This document shows, piece by piece, positions 9,792 to 22,685 of a stretch of DNA of 64,000 nucleotides. Position 1 is the stretch's first letter, and each line of letters opens with the position of its first letter. The stretch is taken from positions 3,841,531 through 3,905,530 of the forward strand of contig FJOG01000001.1 of the NCBI GenBank assembly GCA_900073065.1, written 5' to 3'. A program made the position numbers and the translations under genes. Source of the DNA: Phialocephala subalpina. Its lineage: Eukaryota; Ascomycota; Leotiomycetes; Helotiales; Mollisiaceae. The notes below the pieces were generated by a model. That model searched no databases. It was not told the origin of the DNA and saw nothing but the letters and a program-made list of their open reading frames with translations.

Positions 9792-12519
9792 TCAAAACCA
9801 ATCAGCTCGCTTCCGTCCCCACCATGAAAGGGTATTGATATTTGGGTCTGGTGGGGCTGGAACTCCCTCTTCCTCTTCAGCAGGAATGCTCTTTTCTCTA
9901 ATTGCTTGCAGGCGTATTAGAACAGGCTTCACATCTCTTTCATAATTACTCAACGACACGAGCCAAGCCCAATCTCTGAAGGGCAACCCGCGTCGATACT
10001 TGAGGTAAATAAATATGAGAATAAACAAAATCTCCTGAAAACATTCTGTCAGATACTCTCGTGTAGTTACTCAACGAGTGCACGACCAAGCGAGGGATGT
10101 TTTGCTTACAGCTGTAAATGAACTCAAAAAGGGTCTCCAATCGAAGCCTGAAAACAGGCTGGCAAAATTGGCTGGAATAAGAATGAACACGCAGCCACCT
10201 AGAGCAATCATGGTCATGAATGGGTGACTGGACTGGCCGTGGGAGATCCAAGGATATTTTATATCTCCTCGCAGAAAACGTGTGAGGGGAGGATCGAAGG
10301 TTCTTTCCTCGTTCAATCTATCCTGATGACGCTTTATGCTATCGATATTGAGTCAGCTAACGAAGATAGGGGTGCGGTATAATTATCTTCTCACCAATAG
10401 AAAAAGCGGATAAATGCCCAGCACTCGCAAGCCCAAACTATGACACATGATAAAGAAGAAGAAGTGTAAAGCACATCAAAAATCTGGTATGAAATTAGCT
10501 TTTAATATTTATTCCTCTGAGAAAAGTACTAACGATGGCCTTGGGCTTTTCAGGTAGATAACTTAGGAACGGGAAGCCGATGAACACAGAAGTAGCTAGC
10601 AAGGCACTCAGAGGAACTCGACGAGTCCTGGTCGTTCGACCAAATACTCCCCAGGCGGAGCGACTTGTACGAGTTAGGCCAAACAAAGTTCGAGATCCCA
10701 CATAAAGCTGTGTGTTAGCTGCATTGAGGGCAGTAAAAACGATGAATGCTGTAACGACATCTGAGAAGTGGTTCCAGTTCACACTCTGCGCAGCAAATAC
10801 GAATGCAGAATTGGACTTAGGATTGGCACACACTGCGGGAGGAGCAGCTCCAGGGATTGTCCAAGGTTGTGCTGGTAGGCATGGGTCCGTGGAATCTACG
10901 CTGAGAGCGATCATAATTGCAGCCAGGATGTATACGAAGCCTACCCCAATTGGTACTTTAGTAGCGGGTATTTTCAACCTTGTGATTGGTATATGTCGCT
11001 TTGGTATAACTTGGCCTTCCTCGCGTGCTCCTGGGGCAACTTCTCTTGTGGAGGCCTTCGCCTCGAGTGCCGTAGCAGCGGTTATCTCGATGCCGACAAA
11101 GGCAAAGACTGCCATGCGGAAGGACATACTGGTTGCCATCAATATGTGCGCTACGGCTTCGAAATTAGTACTCACAGAAATGCAACTGCTTGGTTCTTGG
11201 TAGCTGAAGCATCAAAATGACTTCCATGCCACCCTAACCCACATAGTCAGTGTTTTCGCTCAACATTACCAGCCGAGATTATTAACATACTGCTACCTAC
11301 ACTCTCCCCCTCTTTGTTTCCTGTGATAATGTTTAGCTGGCTATATCAACCTGGACTGTAGAATGAGTTACTCTCTATGATAGTGCCAAATGTCGACGTG
11401 ATGATCACAAAGATGAACAGCAACTTCGTGCTACCGCCAAAGAGCTCAATCCATGCATAAACCTAGTTGAAATGTCAGAGCCCGCAGATGGTGCAATTCC
11501 GGAGAATTCAAGAGAGGAAATGGCCAAAGGGAGCCAATGACATACCTGGACTCCTAACGTGTTGACGAAGAAAAGAATAATCGGAATACCTGATAATAAC
11601 AGGAATCCTTTAAGGTAGTGATCGGCTGACCAAAACGCAACTTCATTCGCAAGAGTCACTGTGATGGCAGCAAAGCCCGATGAATAAGAAAACCTAGATA
11701 GATAAGAACTGTTAGTACATAAGGACTACATCATAGTCTATGCTGGAGGAGATCTAGCAGGATAAGAAGAAAGCGCATTAGGTGACAAAATAAGAGGCTC
11801 TTCCATCAACTTCACTTACCAATAAGCAATACCAACAGCCGTACCCAGATCTTCATCAACGAAAGACTTTACAAATTCTGTCAAGGCTCCGGAGATAGGC
11901 CAAAGACAGAGCATTTCAGCCACACCTTGCATTACGGCCCAGGTTAGAAGGCCCAGGCCGGCGAATGAGAATAGTAGCACATAAGGCCCTCCCAAGCGAA
12001 GTATTGAGCCACCTTGCACATAGAATCCAATCCCTAATGTACCGCTCAATGAAATAACCTAGCATTTGTTAGCCTTGTAGACTTCAGACTGAGCATAGAA
12101 ACCGACAAAAATATGGTACCACTCAAGCACACGACTAGAAGGAATATCAGCACCGTGACTTTGTTCCAAGAGGTGGGCAATTTTTCTTCGAATACTTACT
12201 TTACTTTTCGTCTTTCGTCAAAGCTGGGCTCGGCTTGCTCCCTTGGTGGTGCTAGAGGGCCTTGGGCCGGCCTTTGATGGCCCTGATCGGCTGGGTGTTG
12301 TGCTTGCATTTGTGCCTTGTCAGCCGTAGATTCTCCCGTAGATACCCCCGAAGATCCGGCAATTAGAACAAGCTCCATCGCAAGTTCGGTCGTAGATGCA
12401 CCCTTCAAAGTTTTATCGTTTCCATACCAATCGATGTCGTTGGAAAAATCCCGGGCTCTGCAACGGTCGTCGGCATCAGGCTCTTGAGCTGAACCTGTGA
12501 CCTGGGCTTGGTCTCGCAT
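9792..12519 (-). CDS. APC-family amino-acid permease
   Basis: Multi-exon plasma-membrane transporter of the amino acid-polyamine-organocation superfamily. Exon pieces in order from 12519: polar N-terminus (MRDQAQVTG...), then SGTLGIGFYVQGG and LLTWAVMQGVAEMLCLWPISG (helices 1-2), SADHYLKGFLLLSGIPIILF, YAWIELFGGSTKLLFIF, FAFVGIEITAATALEAKAS, NWNHFSDVVTAFIVFTALNAANTQLY split by short loops, a segment with SCVIVWACECWAFIRF, then the last helices and a hydrophilic tail ending in RADWF. The motif FVGIE.T..TA.EAK is typical of fungal amino-acid permeases. The join at 12060-12200 is unclear: VCLSGTIFLS and VISLSGTLGIG look like alternative first-helix sequences. Substrate unknown. No lesion seen in the core exons. 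Confidence 0.8.
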
Positions 12520-13120
12520 CCCACAGTCCGAAATGACAAAAAAAAGGTTTGGGATTCCTTGAAGTATACTGATGAGAGCAAAAAACCGTTTATACGGCTC
12601 TCTAAATTGTGCGGATGGAACAAAAGCTGAATGGTAACCTGGATGCGGACTCGACGCTGGGCAAATGAAAATATTGAAAGTAAAACAATGTTTGTCCTTG
12701 TTGCGATTGATGACGGGGACATGAAAACGAGACTAATATCACCGCCCTTCCAGGGCTCTTCACTTCAGCTGGGCGTCAAGGGGCTGCGAAGTGTCTCAAA
12801 ACTGCGTCGCCGCTAAGCCTCATGCTGGCTTAAATCAGGTCGCCGATCTTCGGCGCCCAGAAGTGCTGTCGATTTGACCGTTGGCGAATGCAGGGAAGCT
12901 ATAATTCGGTGAAATAATGAGGCTGCAATTCTGTCTAGTGTCGGGCACAGCCTGGCTAGCGCACGTTAATTTATTGGGCATACAAGCTGCGAGTCATACC
13001 AGAAATGTGGTGGTTTAGGCATGCGACACTGCCTCTTTAAAGAAGCAAGTGATCCTGATATCCTAGCAGCACTTCGGTAGTAAGAAGCATCGACAAAGCA
13101 TATGATATTCAGTTGACGAA
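12520..13120. other. Divergent intergenic region
   Basis: About 600 bp between the permease (-) and the small gene at 13121 (+). It should hold both promoters. Nothing else recognised. Confidence 0.5.
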
Positions 13121-13465
13121 ATGGCCAGTCAAAGACAAAGTCTCCCAGAGAGATACTGGAGTGAAGATAAAATAGCAGCGGTGCTCATCCAGCTTTTCCC
13201 ACCAAACATACAGGAGTATCAAGGCTTCTACAACAGGCAGAAAAGAATTCTTAAAACGAGAGATTCAAGAAAAGTCTTTGACATCTGTGTAAGTAAAGCC
13301 TTTGGAGAATTGCTCGAGTACTGATAGAGTGTGAACTCAGTGCAATAACGAGATCTTTTCGTTCACGGTTCCCAAGCTTCTGACCGAGGTATGGAATCTT
13401 GCTTTACTACAGAAAATGCGAATGATTGTTTCTAACCAAACACTTCATAGGATGAGATTGAGTGA
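13121..13465 (+). CDS. Small protein of unknown function
   Basis: Exons 13121-13288, 13341-13388 and 13451-13465 are joined by GT-AG introns (GTAAGT...CTCAG and GTATGG...TCATAG) and encode about 76 residues ending KLLTEDEIE. The spliced frame reads RYWSEDKIAAVLIQLFPP, then KVFDICCNNEIFSFTVPKLL. It is charged, has no signal peptide or membrane segment, and I do not recognise the family. Another reading splices again at 13462-13515 and ends at 13558, giving 89 residues. It lies 330 bp upstream of the CorA-like gene on the same strand, so it could also be an independent short partner of that gene. Confidence 0.5.
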
Positions 13466-13794
13466 GTTGAAGCTACTTTTTATAAAATTAAAAATCTAAC
13501 TAGCATCATCCACAGCCTTATGAGGACTGATCGCCATCAAGCAAGTTCAAGGCAGTGAAAGTAGGGATTGTATCCTGTTATCTGAGACCAGGGTCGGTTG
13601 GTGGCGTGTAAATGAGTTCCGAATCGTGTCTAGCGTAATTGGGGAAATTCCGCCTGGTCTGCCTCCTGCAGCGCCGTGACTGAGCATCCAAGCTGAGTTT
13701 GTAACGGGAAAACCTGAAGCCGAGACGAACATTCAAATACAATTTTTCTGTACTATTCACAAAAAAAATTCATTTCCAATAACACTCCTTTGAT

Positions 13795-15402
13795 ATGGAA
13801 AAGATTACAGAGAAATCTTCCGCGCAGAGCGAAGTTAGAGAAATTTCAGACGTGAAGGCGAGCCCCGTTTATGACGAGGCCCAACAGACCGCAGAACCCA
13901 ACTTGAACCCATTTCTCATAACAGATAGCCTAATCATACATCAAAATAGAGGCGGAGATAAGCTTAAAGCAAAATGCTCTAAGGCTGTGTCTTGTGAAGC
14001 TGAAAATAATCAACCAGAAAGAGTTTCAACAACGTCGAAGCCGCTGTTTAATTGCGATGCTCTGAATCGATTTTTGGATCACAGCCCCAAGGATTCTTAC
14101 TCTCTAAGAGTAATGTAAGTAATGTCGCTCCCTTTATGGAAAAATCTAAGAAGAACTAGACATATCTGCCAGTCGGGTTCTTGGTCAGATCTAAGTATCG
14201 ACGACCAAACTCTCCAGCGGGTGATCGTGCACCATGATCTCATGCCCGAGCTAACGGAGCTCACATCATTGTTTTCTTCAAAACGATTAGCAATTGAAGA
14301 GGCCTTTTCTGGCCAATTGCTAGACCAGGACTCTGCTACAACACTATGTAAGAGCTGAGAGCGTTTTGATGAACAAAAAGCTTACAATCTTGCTAGCGAT
14401 AGGATACGTTATGAAGTACCCTGAATGCAAGACATTGTCAAAGGGTAAATCTTGGGTCATTCGTCAGATTGGTATCTATCAGCAATACCTCAAGTCTACG
14501 GGAAATTCAATTTGGGTGCTTCTGCACTGCGAGCCAGATTCTTCAGGGCAAAAGCTTGTCACCTCAGTGCTGGAAGATGGGCAGAAGTGTCTCTCGCTGC
14601 AAAAATATCCTATAGAGATTCATCTTCTCCTTATGTCGATCTATCTGCAGAAGTGGAGAGAGTACATGTCCTTCTACGAGACAGAGCTACTGCAAAAGGT
14701 GAGTTGACGTCGTGTTCTCCTCCTCTGGCCACTCTCTAATCGTTCCAAAAGACAAACACAGTCATGGGTGCTCGGCTCATCGACCTCCCATTAATATCGC
14801 ACCCCACAATCTCCAGAGTTCATTTTCTATCAGCTCATTTCTCATCCCTCCCCTCGATCCTCGCTCACCAAAAATCAATCTTCCGGCTTCTCAATGACAA
14901 GCTGAAGAATATGACCACTTTTGAGGATCGGCATCGAAGGCAACTGAGTCATTACTCATCACTGGTTGACTCCTACGCATCCAACACACTTGCTCTTCAG
15001 GTCAAATGTGCAAGTCTGCTGCAATTTGTCGTCGATTCCATCGGTATCAATAACCAGTTGACGGCTCAGAAGCAGAACGAGCTTATGATAAAGATGGCAC
15101 AGACGACGGCGAATGATTCGGAATGTATCAAGATCATCACGATTGTTACTTTGCTGTATTTGCCAGCTTCGTTTGTTGCGGTAAGCTCGTTCCTAGAAGT
15201 TGAGACGCAAAATACTGATCCAGGGTAGACGTTCTTTGGTATGCAGTTTTTCCAATTAGATGCCTCGAAATTATGGATATTCTTTAGCTTAGCCTTCTTC
15301 TTGACCGTTCTCACGATGTTGGGGTATTGGTGGTTTATCCGGAAACCCCGGAGAAGGGAGGACAGGGAGGACAGTGACAGTGTTGGTAGTGACATGGTGT
15401 GA
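13795..15402 (+). CDS. CorA-like (Mg2+ transporter-fold) fungal membrane protein
   Basis: Exons 13795-14114, 14160-14347, 14397-14698, 14752-15180 and 15229-15402 join in frame. The N-terminal half is cytosolic: LRVIHICQSGSW, then SWVIRQIGIYQQY, IWVLLHCEPDS and IEIHLLLMSIYLQKWREYM are the usual landmarks of the fungal CorA-like group. A helical stretch rich in Gln and Ser leads to the two C-terminal membrane helices (IITIVTLLYLPASFVATFFGMQFF and WIFFSLAFFLTVLTMLGYWWF). The canonical GMN at the end of helix 1 of true CorA is replaced by GMQ. Loss of GMN is common in this fungal group, so Mg2+ transport should not be assumed. A basic tail follows. The third splice junction (14347/14397) is the least certain. 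Confidence 0.8.
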
Positions 15403-16321
15403 ATGATGTAGAGGACTGGAGTTCAAAATCTTCCAAACACAATTAGAATTTTGAGATAGATAAATTGTTTTGTTACACGGTTCATTCTTCAAACTCGGCC
15501 ATTACGCTCTGCGATAGGTCGAGAAATCTGCCTCACAAACCCTGTCCCATCCAATCTAGCGACCAAAATGTGCATCCCACCATTCAAAGTTGCAGCAGCG
15601 TCTCTGCCAGCCCGCCAGTTCGTACACTCTAAATCGAGCACGAAATCAAAGTGGAGCTTCCCCATCTTGTCCTTGAAATTCATGTTCCTTCTCAATGGAG
15701 CGAACAGGGCCTTGACCGTACCCTTGTTGCGCTTCTCGCGTCCAATAAAAATCCAGCGATCTTCTTGAGGAACCGGTATAATGTCGAGGAGTTGGATATC
15801 GAGTTCTTGGCTTGCCCAGTCAATGGTTGCGGCAGTTTCGTCCAGCCCAAATTGAGCGATTGTTCTCGTAAACGTGACGCTGAAAATGGAGGGCTGTGGT
15901 TCTGTGACTGGAACAAATGCGGTATCCCAGATCTCGTCAACGTCAAAATCGCCCTAAATTAAATTAAACTTCAGCACAACGATGAACTTTTGCTCAGAAA
16001 GACATATAGCATACCTTTATAAAACGCCCGTTTCTTTTCACCTCAGTTGCGGAGAATTGGCCATCGTCCGTCCTCGGCCAGCTGTAGAACATTTTTCTTG
16101 TCTTGTCCTTGTCTTTCTTGGGAAGGTGCGAGAGTGCGGTGAACAATTTAGAGTCGGCCGAGAATTGCATGCCTTGTATGTCTACAATATCAAGTTCCCG
16201 ATCGTCTCTTGGGGGATTCAAGAGATGACTTGGCCATGGCAGAGTTGGTGCGTCTTCGTTGTGTGAAGGTGTTGGAGGCGTTGATGCATTTGCCGATCGT
16301 CGACAGAGGTCTGCCGTGGAT

Positions 16322-16326
16322 CTTGG
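16322..16326 (+). repeat. Left target-site duplication (CTTGG)
   Basis: Lies directly outside the 3' LTR. It pairs with CTTGT at 22926-22930 with one mismatch. Using the right copy gives the frame-keeping join of the host kinase gene. Confidence 0.7.
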
Positions 16327-16568
16327 TGACTAACTTATTATCAGTTGCGGAAGCGGCTGGAGGCAAAATGTATGGTATTGATGTCAAATCTGTCTGTCTA
16401 GCTAAGTGGAAATGTCTGCTTGATATAGTGCTCTTATTGGAACATCGGAATTAGGCTAAACCGCCTAGTGAAACGATGCGTAACTAATGATGCGGCTTCA
16501 TGCCAATATGCTACAATTTCCCCATCGCATTGAGACTATTATCACAGATTACGAGTCCTCAATTGACA
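16327..16568 (-). repeat. 3' LTR of the copia element
   Basis: Direct repeat of 22686-22925, about 242 bp. The two copies differ at about 15 positions over the aligned core, all C/T or G/A transitions; about a third of the derived bases are in this copy, mostly CpA to TpA on the plus strand. Confidence 0.9.
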
Positions 16569-16899
16569 CACCCCTTAAGAAGGCTAGCTTGTTGGTCTTT
16601 CTAAACTTAAAAGAGTGTTTAAGAGCTGTAGAAACAACGCCCAGGTAAGAAAGCAGCAAAGTGATCAAAAGAGTGAAGACTATAATGTTACGAACATAGT
16701 TCATGTCTAAAGAGAATGTCAAGGAAATCGCGTAGTCTCGAAAACAGTAGTAATTTAATATTAAAACGCGAGAGTGAATGAAAATCGGAATATAATGGAA
16801 ACACGCGTCGAGCGCGTCGAGAATGCATTGGACATTATAATCGAAACAAGCAATATTGGATTGCCCGGAAATATACTTTACTATAGTGAGGTAGTGGCA

Positions 16900-19800
16900 G
16901 TTGCAATGACTATTTGAACGGGGTCGACGACAAGCTTTTAAGGGTTAATCAAGTGCTTAATATCGATAAGATTAAAGTGTTTGAGGAAAGATTCGTGCTT
17001 TTGGCGTGGTAGGGCCTTAATGAGACCGTTTGCGATCATTTTATTAGTGCCGATCCATTTGACGTTAATGGCTCCGTTTTTTGTCTGCTCGCGCAACCAG
17101 TGCTAGTGGATATCGACGTGTCGTAGTTTTGTGACTAGNNNNNNNNNNNNNNNNNNNNNNNNNNNNNNNNNNNNNNNNNNNNNNNNNNNNNNNNNNNNNN
17201 NNNNNNNNNNNNNNNNNNNNNNNNNNNNNNNNNNNNNNNNNNNNNNNNNNNNNNNNNNNNNNNNNNNNNNNNNNNNNNNNNNNNNNNNNNNNNNNNNNNN
17301 NNNNNNNNNNNNNNNNNNNNNNNNNNNNNNNNNNNNNNNNNNNNNNNNNNNNNNNNNNNNNNNNNNNNNNNNNNNNNNNNNNNNNNNNNNNNNNNNNNNN
17401 NNNNNNNNNNNNNNNNNNNNNNNNNNNNNNNNNNNNNNNNNNNNNNNNNNNNNNNNNNNNNNNNNNNNNNNNNNNNNNNNNNNNNNNNNNNNNNNNNNNN
17501 NNNNNNNNNNNNNNNNNNNNNNNNNNNNNNNNNNNNNNNNNNNNNNNNNNNNNNNNNNNNNNNNNNNNNNNNNNNNNNNNNNNNNNNNNNNNNNNNNNNN
17601 NNNNNNNNNNNNNNNNNNNNNNNNNNNNNNNNNNNNNNNNNNNNNNNNNNNNNNNNNNNNNNNNNNNNNNNNNNNNNNNNNNNNNNNNNNNNNNNNNNNN
17701 NNNNNNNNNNNNNNNNNNNNNNNNNNNNNCTTCGGAGAGTCCTTCATCATAAAACGAACGGTCTGTAGGTTATCGCAGTGGATCACGTCGTCGTTAGGAA
17801 AATTTAGGCTGATGGCACTAAAGAACCTGTGCCACTATAGTAGCCACGTGCAAGTTAGAGCGAGAGCCTTAAGCTCTACTTCCGTTGTAGACGTAGAGAC
17901 CGTATTTTGCCGACCGCTTTTCCAATCGATCGTACCACCGAATAGTTGGAAGATATATCCTCCGGTGCTTTTGCGAGTGTCGAGGTCGTCAATTAGAGAG
18001 GCGTCGCTTATAGCTCTTTAGAGATCTACGACCGAGCTCATCGTTGGAGTTAGGGTAGACGCGCGTACACCCCCGAGCTTAAGAGCTAAGTATTTCGTAT
18101 TCTCGAGGTAGTCTAGTAGGTCGTTGGCAGCTTATTAGTGTTTAAGTGCTGGGTTCGTATGAAACGTTGCTAATAGTGAAGTGGCGTATACTGTATTTAG
18201 TCGGGAGATCGTAGTTGAGTAAGTCTCGGAGCCGCAGATTTGTTGGTAGGCCTCGATTTCCGTAGGAGTGGCCTGCTTTTGATTTCGAACGAAGATTCTC
18301 GTAGGGTCGATGGGAACTTTGGGTGCTTTCTTCGTAGATGGTTTCTTAAACCGTTTAACTATTTTGTCGATATACGCGTTTTGGTAGAGCCAGATTTTGC
18401 GCGCTATTTTGTCTCTCACGATTCGTATGCCTAAGAACTACTTCAGCTTCCTTAGCTCTTTCATCTCATATACTGCCATTAGCTTCGATCGAAATTCTTC
18501 GTAGGCTGATCGATCTCGCTGGTGATATAGGACACAGATATCGTCGACATAGAAGAAGACTATAAGCTTGTCGCTGACGAAAAGATAAGCGCATTCGAGC
18601 ACAGGCTTTAGGCTAAAGGTTTTGCACTTAGCGGAGATGTCGTTGAACCACAGAATTGGTGACCGCACTAGGCCGTAAAGGGCCATATTGAGCTTGAGTT
18701 TCTTATTAGAGACTTTGTATCCATCGGGGAAATTGGTGTAGATCAACTCGTCAATTTGTACTTGGCCGAAAGCGTTGATAGCGTCGAATTGTTCCATCTC
18801 CAAATCGAAGTAAATAGCGATTGCCATTAAGACTCGAAATACTCGAGCTGCTAGCGTTGTAGCGTAGGTTTCCTCAGGTTTGTGCTGTTGCAAATCTCCC
18901 TTAGCAATTAGCCGTGCTTTGTATTTGAGAAGGTATCCGTTTGTATTAAACTTGTAAGTGAGCACCCACATAAGTGGTAGACTAGTTGGCTTTAGTGCTG
19001 CTTTATCGACTATTTCGAACGTGCTTTTCTCGATCAGTTTAACGTATTCTTGCAATATGGCAGCCTGAAAGCCAGTAAAGTGAGGGTGTCGTTTGAGATC
19101 GTAGACGTTCTTTAGCGCTAGAGGGAGTTCGGTTCTATATAGACGCCGATGTGTCTAGCTAGTTGCTAGTACAATAGCAGCATGGAAAGCTGACGCGTAT
19201 TGGAGTCGTTGGATAAAGTGGAGACGTTCTACTTACTTGCGGACGCGTTTCCCTATTTGTATATGCTCTTATAGAAGATCTATTGAAACTAGATGGGTCG
19301 GTTTCTTCGGGTAAATAAGTGCGGCAGATGATGCTGCAGACTGAGTTGTGTCACGAGATTTCGATGTTTCCGTAGAGATTGAGTCGTTCGATGGACCGTT
19401 ACTAGGGTCGATAGTGAGATCATTTGGAGTGTGTGTGCGTTCGGTAAGATTGTCTTGTGATAGTTGTTTTGGCCTAAAGACAGATGATGGTTGTGATATC
19501 GAGACGTCGGGAACATTGGTTGCAACCGGCAATTGCGTAGGTTTTGGTGTAAACTCCGGCGTAGACTCTAGCGTTCTGAGCTGTTGAGGTTGCTGTATTT
19601 CAGAGGTGTCTTTGATAACGACAGTATTACCGGGAGCGTCGATCGAACGTTCGTATTCTGCTCCTACTTTAAGAGGCTCTAGGATAAAGTCGTTGTAGTC
19701 GACCTCGGGAATGTCTGTCAGTTCTATGATCTCGACCAGTTGTAGGGTCTCGATTTCTGTGAGCGTAATCTCGTCTTTTGGGTCATAGAAAGAAGACTCA

Positions 19801-21960
19801 TCGAACGTAACGTCGCGCGTAGTAATTACGCGTCGTAGGAGTGGAACCCATATGAGGAAGATGTTCGTTCCTTTGTAGCTAATTAGCTAACCAATCTAAA
19901 CACGTGCTTCTAATTTGTCGAGTTTTAAGAGGTTTTTCTTCAGTGGAAACGCTTTGCAACCGTAGGCTCGTAAATGAGCAATGATTGGCTTTGGGTCTTT
20001 AATTCCTAGGTATTATTGGAGGAAACCGAGTAGTGTTTTCTAGTCCAATTGTCGCGTAAGTAATCTATTTAAAAAATAGCTAGTTGATATCGTAATATAC
20101 GGATGTAGGTGAGTAAGTAATTTAGCGCCAATCCTTATAATTCTCGACCGGCTAATAACTACCCCCTTAGCACGTTCTGTAAGACCGTTCTAATTATAAG
20201 TATTAAATGCTATCTTTTGTATTTTAATCCCTTTTTCATTTTAAATCAGTATAGTCTATTGTTCCTCAAGTCCGGTCTATCCGTCCATTTTTATAATTAC
20301 AATCGTAAATCTTTATTTTCTTTTGATATATTTAATTAGTCGTTTAAAAGTAGTAACGATAGTAGATTGTTTGAGGTTCGGTAGCGCAAAAACAAAGTGC
20401 ATATAGTAGAAATCACAATGCGTGTGCATCATTTTACTTTCATCGTTAAGTCTTTCCGTTATATAAACTTAGTCTACGCAGAGCGTATAAAATGGTCGGT
20501 TGCCGCGAGTGTAAAGGCGTCTAGAAATAATCTCTTTAGCGTTTCTAAGTCTATAAGTCTCGCAAATATAGCTTCGATCGTATTTCGTAATAACTTTAAC
20601 TCCGCGGGTGTTTATTTCGAGGTGGTTAATTACTTCGTAGTAGAGATGTCCGAGACGCTTGTACCAGTCCTCAGTAGTGCCCATAGCTTAATTGAGGGGT
20701 TTGTGAGAATTCTAAGCAGCGTTAATAATTTGTTCGTAATCTAGAGGATTATACTCGAGTGTGTATTGCCTATAGCGGAAAGGAGTATAGCAAATCATGC
20801 ATTTATTCTCTTTAAGAATTAAGTGCTCCGTGTTTTAATAAGTTCTTTGGCGCACTAAGTATTGTAAAGAGATAATATTAGTCTAGAAACTAAGATAATA
20901 AGCCACGTTTTTGAACGTAATAGACTTGCTACGAAAGAAACTAGGGCACTTTATAATAATAGTAATAGTGCCGTATTTTAAGATGGCCACTTCCTTATTG
21001 CCGGTATAGACTACTTCGTTAATCCCTACGGGCCGGAAGGCGTTGAATCGTTTATAGCTATTGCAAATATGAATCGTCGATTTAGAGTCTAAGATAAAAC
21101 TATTCTTAAGCTCGTAGTCGCGTTGTATGATTAGAAATGCCGCATAGAGAGAGTGTTGGAGTGCCGCATCGGCTAGAATTGTAATGTTTTCGAGTGTGTT
21201 AAAAGTGGCAGAAAGCGACGTAGTAATTAGTTCGCTTAGCCTATTAGCGTCGAATCTGGCAGAAAACCGTGTATCCATTGGCTCGGCAATAGGTTTCTCC
21301 GTCCCGAGAAAATCGTTAATGTTTATACTCGAGGTGCCAGCACTATAAACAGTATAACCTCTCCCCGGATTTGCGTCGACTAAGAGTAGTAGTTTGCTCC
21401 CACTTATTCTAGAGCTATTATTAGCGTTACTATTATTGTTTGCCGTCTTATTATTCCGTTTGCGAAGAAATTTAACTTTCCTAGTAATCCTTCGATTGTT
21501 CTCGCACGCTTCTTCGATTAGCCTTTATTTCTCCGAATTTGGCTTCTACTCCTTAAATTGCTTCGCGTCGATAATATATAGGCAGTTTTCGTACCGGTAG
21601 AAGTCTCCGCAAATACAAGGACTCATGGGTTTCTTTGAGGCGTCTCGACCGTTGAGCGTTGCCGGTTGAGGAGAATCGTCTTAGTCTTAAGTTGCAATAA
21701 AAGCATTATATCGTCCGCGTGCTGGTTTTACGTTATAGCGCCTCCAATTATAATATTTGCGAAAGAGCGTTTTGAAATCAGTAGAGAGTAGTCTATCCTC
21801 GTCCAGTAGTTTAGAGAGCTCGAGACTAGTAAAGTCGAGTGCAATATCTCGAATTGAATTCAAGAATTTATAGTGAAGTCGATCACCGGTCATATTAAGG
21901 TGCTTAATCTTCTTCCCTTTGTCGTGGATAGTACGCCACTGCCTAAGAGTAGTATCCATA
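16900..21960 (-). pseudogene. Copia gag-pol remnants
   Basis: Minus-strand fragments, in order: a gag-like piece at 21959-21687; protease region at about 21130 with LDSKSTIHICN (the usual LDSGST has lost its glycine); pre-integrase zinc region at 20684-20469 with YKRLGHLYYEVINHL and an altered CxxC; reverse transcriptase at 19055-18438 with KARLIAKGDLQQH, AFGQVQIDELIY, LYGLVRSPILWF and the catalytic FFYVDDICVLY; its continuation at 18419-18135 after a stop in front of FLGIRIV; and RNase H at about 18060-17730 (GGTIDWKSGRQNTVSTSTTE) running into the gap, then HVDIH, stop, HWLREQ near 17100. The stops and residue changes fit C-to-T and G-to-A mutation. Not functional. Confidence 0.88.
17139..17729. 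other. Assembly gap (591 N)
   Basis: A run of N inside the RNase H part of the retrotransposon. Open frames crossing it are artefacts. The gap length may be an estimate. Confidence 0.99.
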
Positions 21961-22685
21961 TCTATTGAGTTTTTAGTAGTTATAGCCAGTCTATTCTATG
22001 AGGTGGTGATCTACTATTCCCGTGCTTGTTTTATAGGGGCAAATTCCTATTGTAAATTGAGCATCATCTCATGTAAATTTTTACAGCCTTCGCAGTATAT
22101 CCAGTTATTTCTATAGATAATACTATAGATGTGCTTTCGTATACCGCTAAGAGTTAAACGTTAATTATCTTAGAGTTTTTTCCGGTAGTTGTAATCACTT
22201 ATCTCTTATCGCATGGCTTCTCTCTCGTTTTCGTCGAAATTTGAGTATTTAGTAAGTCGTGTAATTGCTCTTATATCTCCAATTACTGGGACTAAGATCG
22301 AGACATAGAATTCCGAGGGTTTTGGCTTAATTGGCTCGTCATAGTCTAAGATCGGAACTTCCTCTGTAGATACTTTAGGGTCTATGTATTTCCAGATGTC
22401 TTCCTTTATAGTAGTGGCTTTAGTGGATTCTAGGAAATCGTCCTAATTTGTTTCATCGACTAGGATAATCACGTTTCTTTAGATATTAGCCATTGGTGAG
22501 GAGTGTGTGTCTTACAACGAAGTATAGTAGGGTTACGCTAGTAAAGTTGGTAATAGCGGTCGAGGCGTCTTAGTAACGGGTAACGCTGTTTATACGTTTT
22601 CGAGGGAGATTTGAGTGGAAATACCGAACGAGGGATAGCGCAATAGTCACAGATTAAGTGATTGATAAGTGGAGAAGAGTGATAG

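Noticed and set aside
17103..18021. Open frames of 227 (-) and 296 (+) codons across the N run
   Set aside because: They are open only because N gives no stop; the real minus-strand content here is copia RNase H.
20050..20400. AT-rich stretch as a possible centromere or origin
   Set aside because: It lies inside the RIP-affected retrotransposon interior, which explains the composition.
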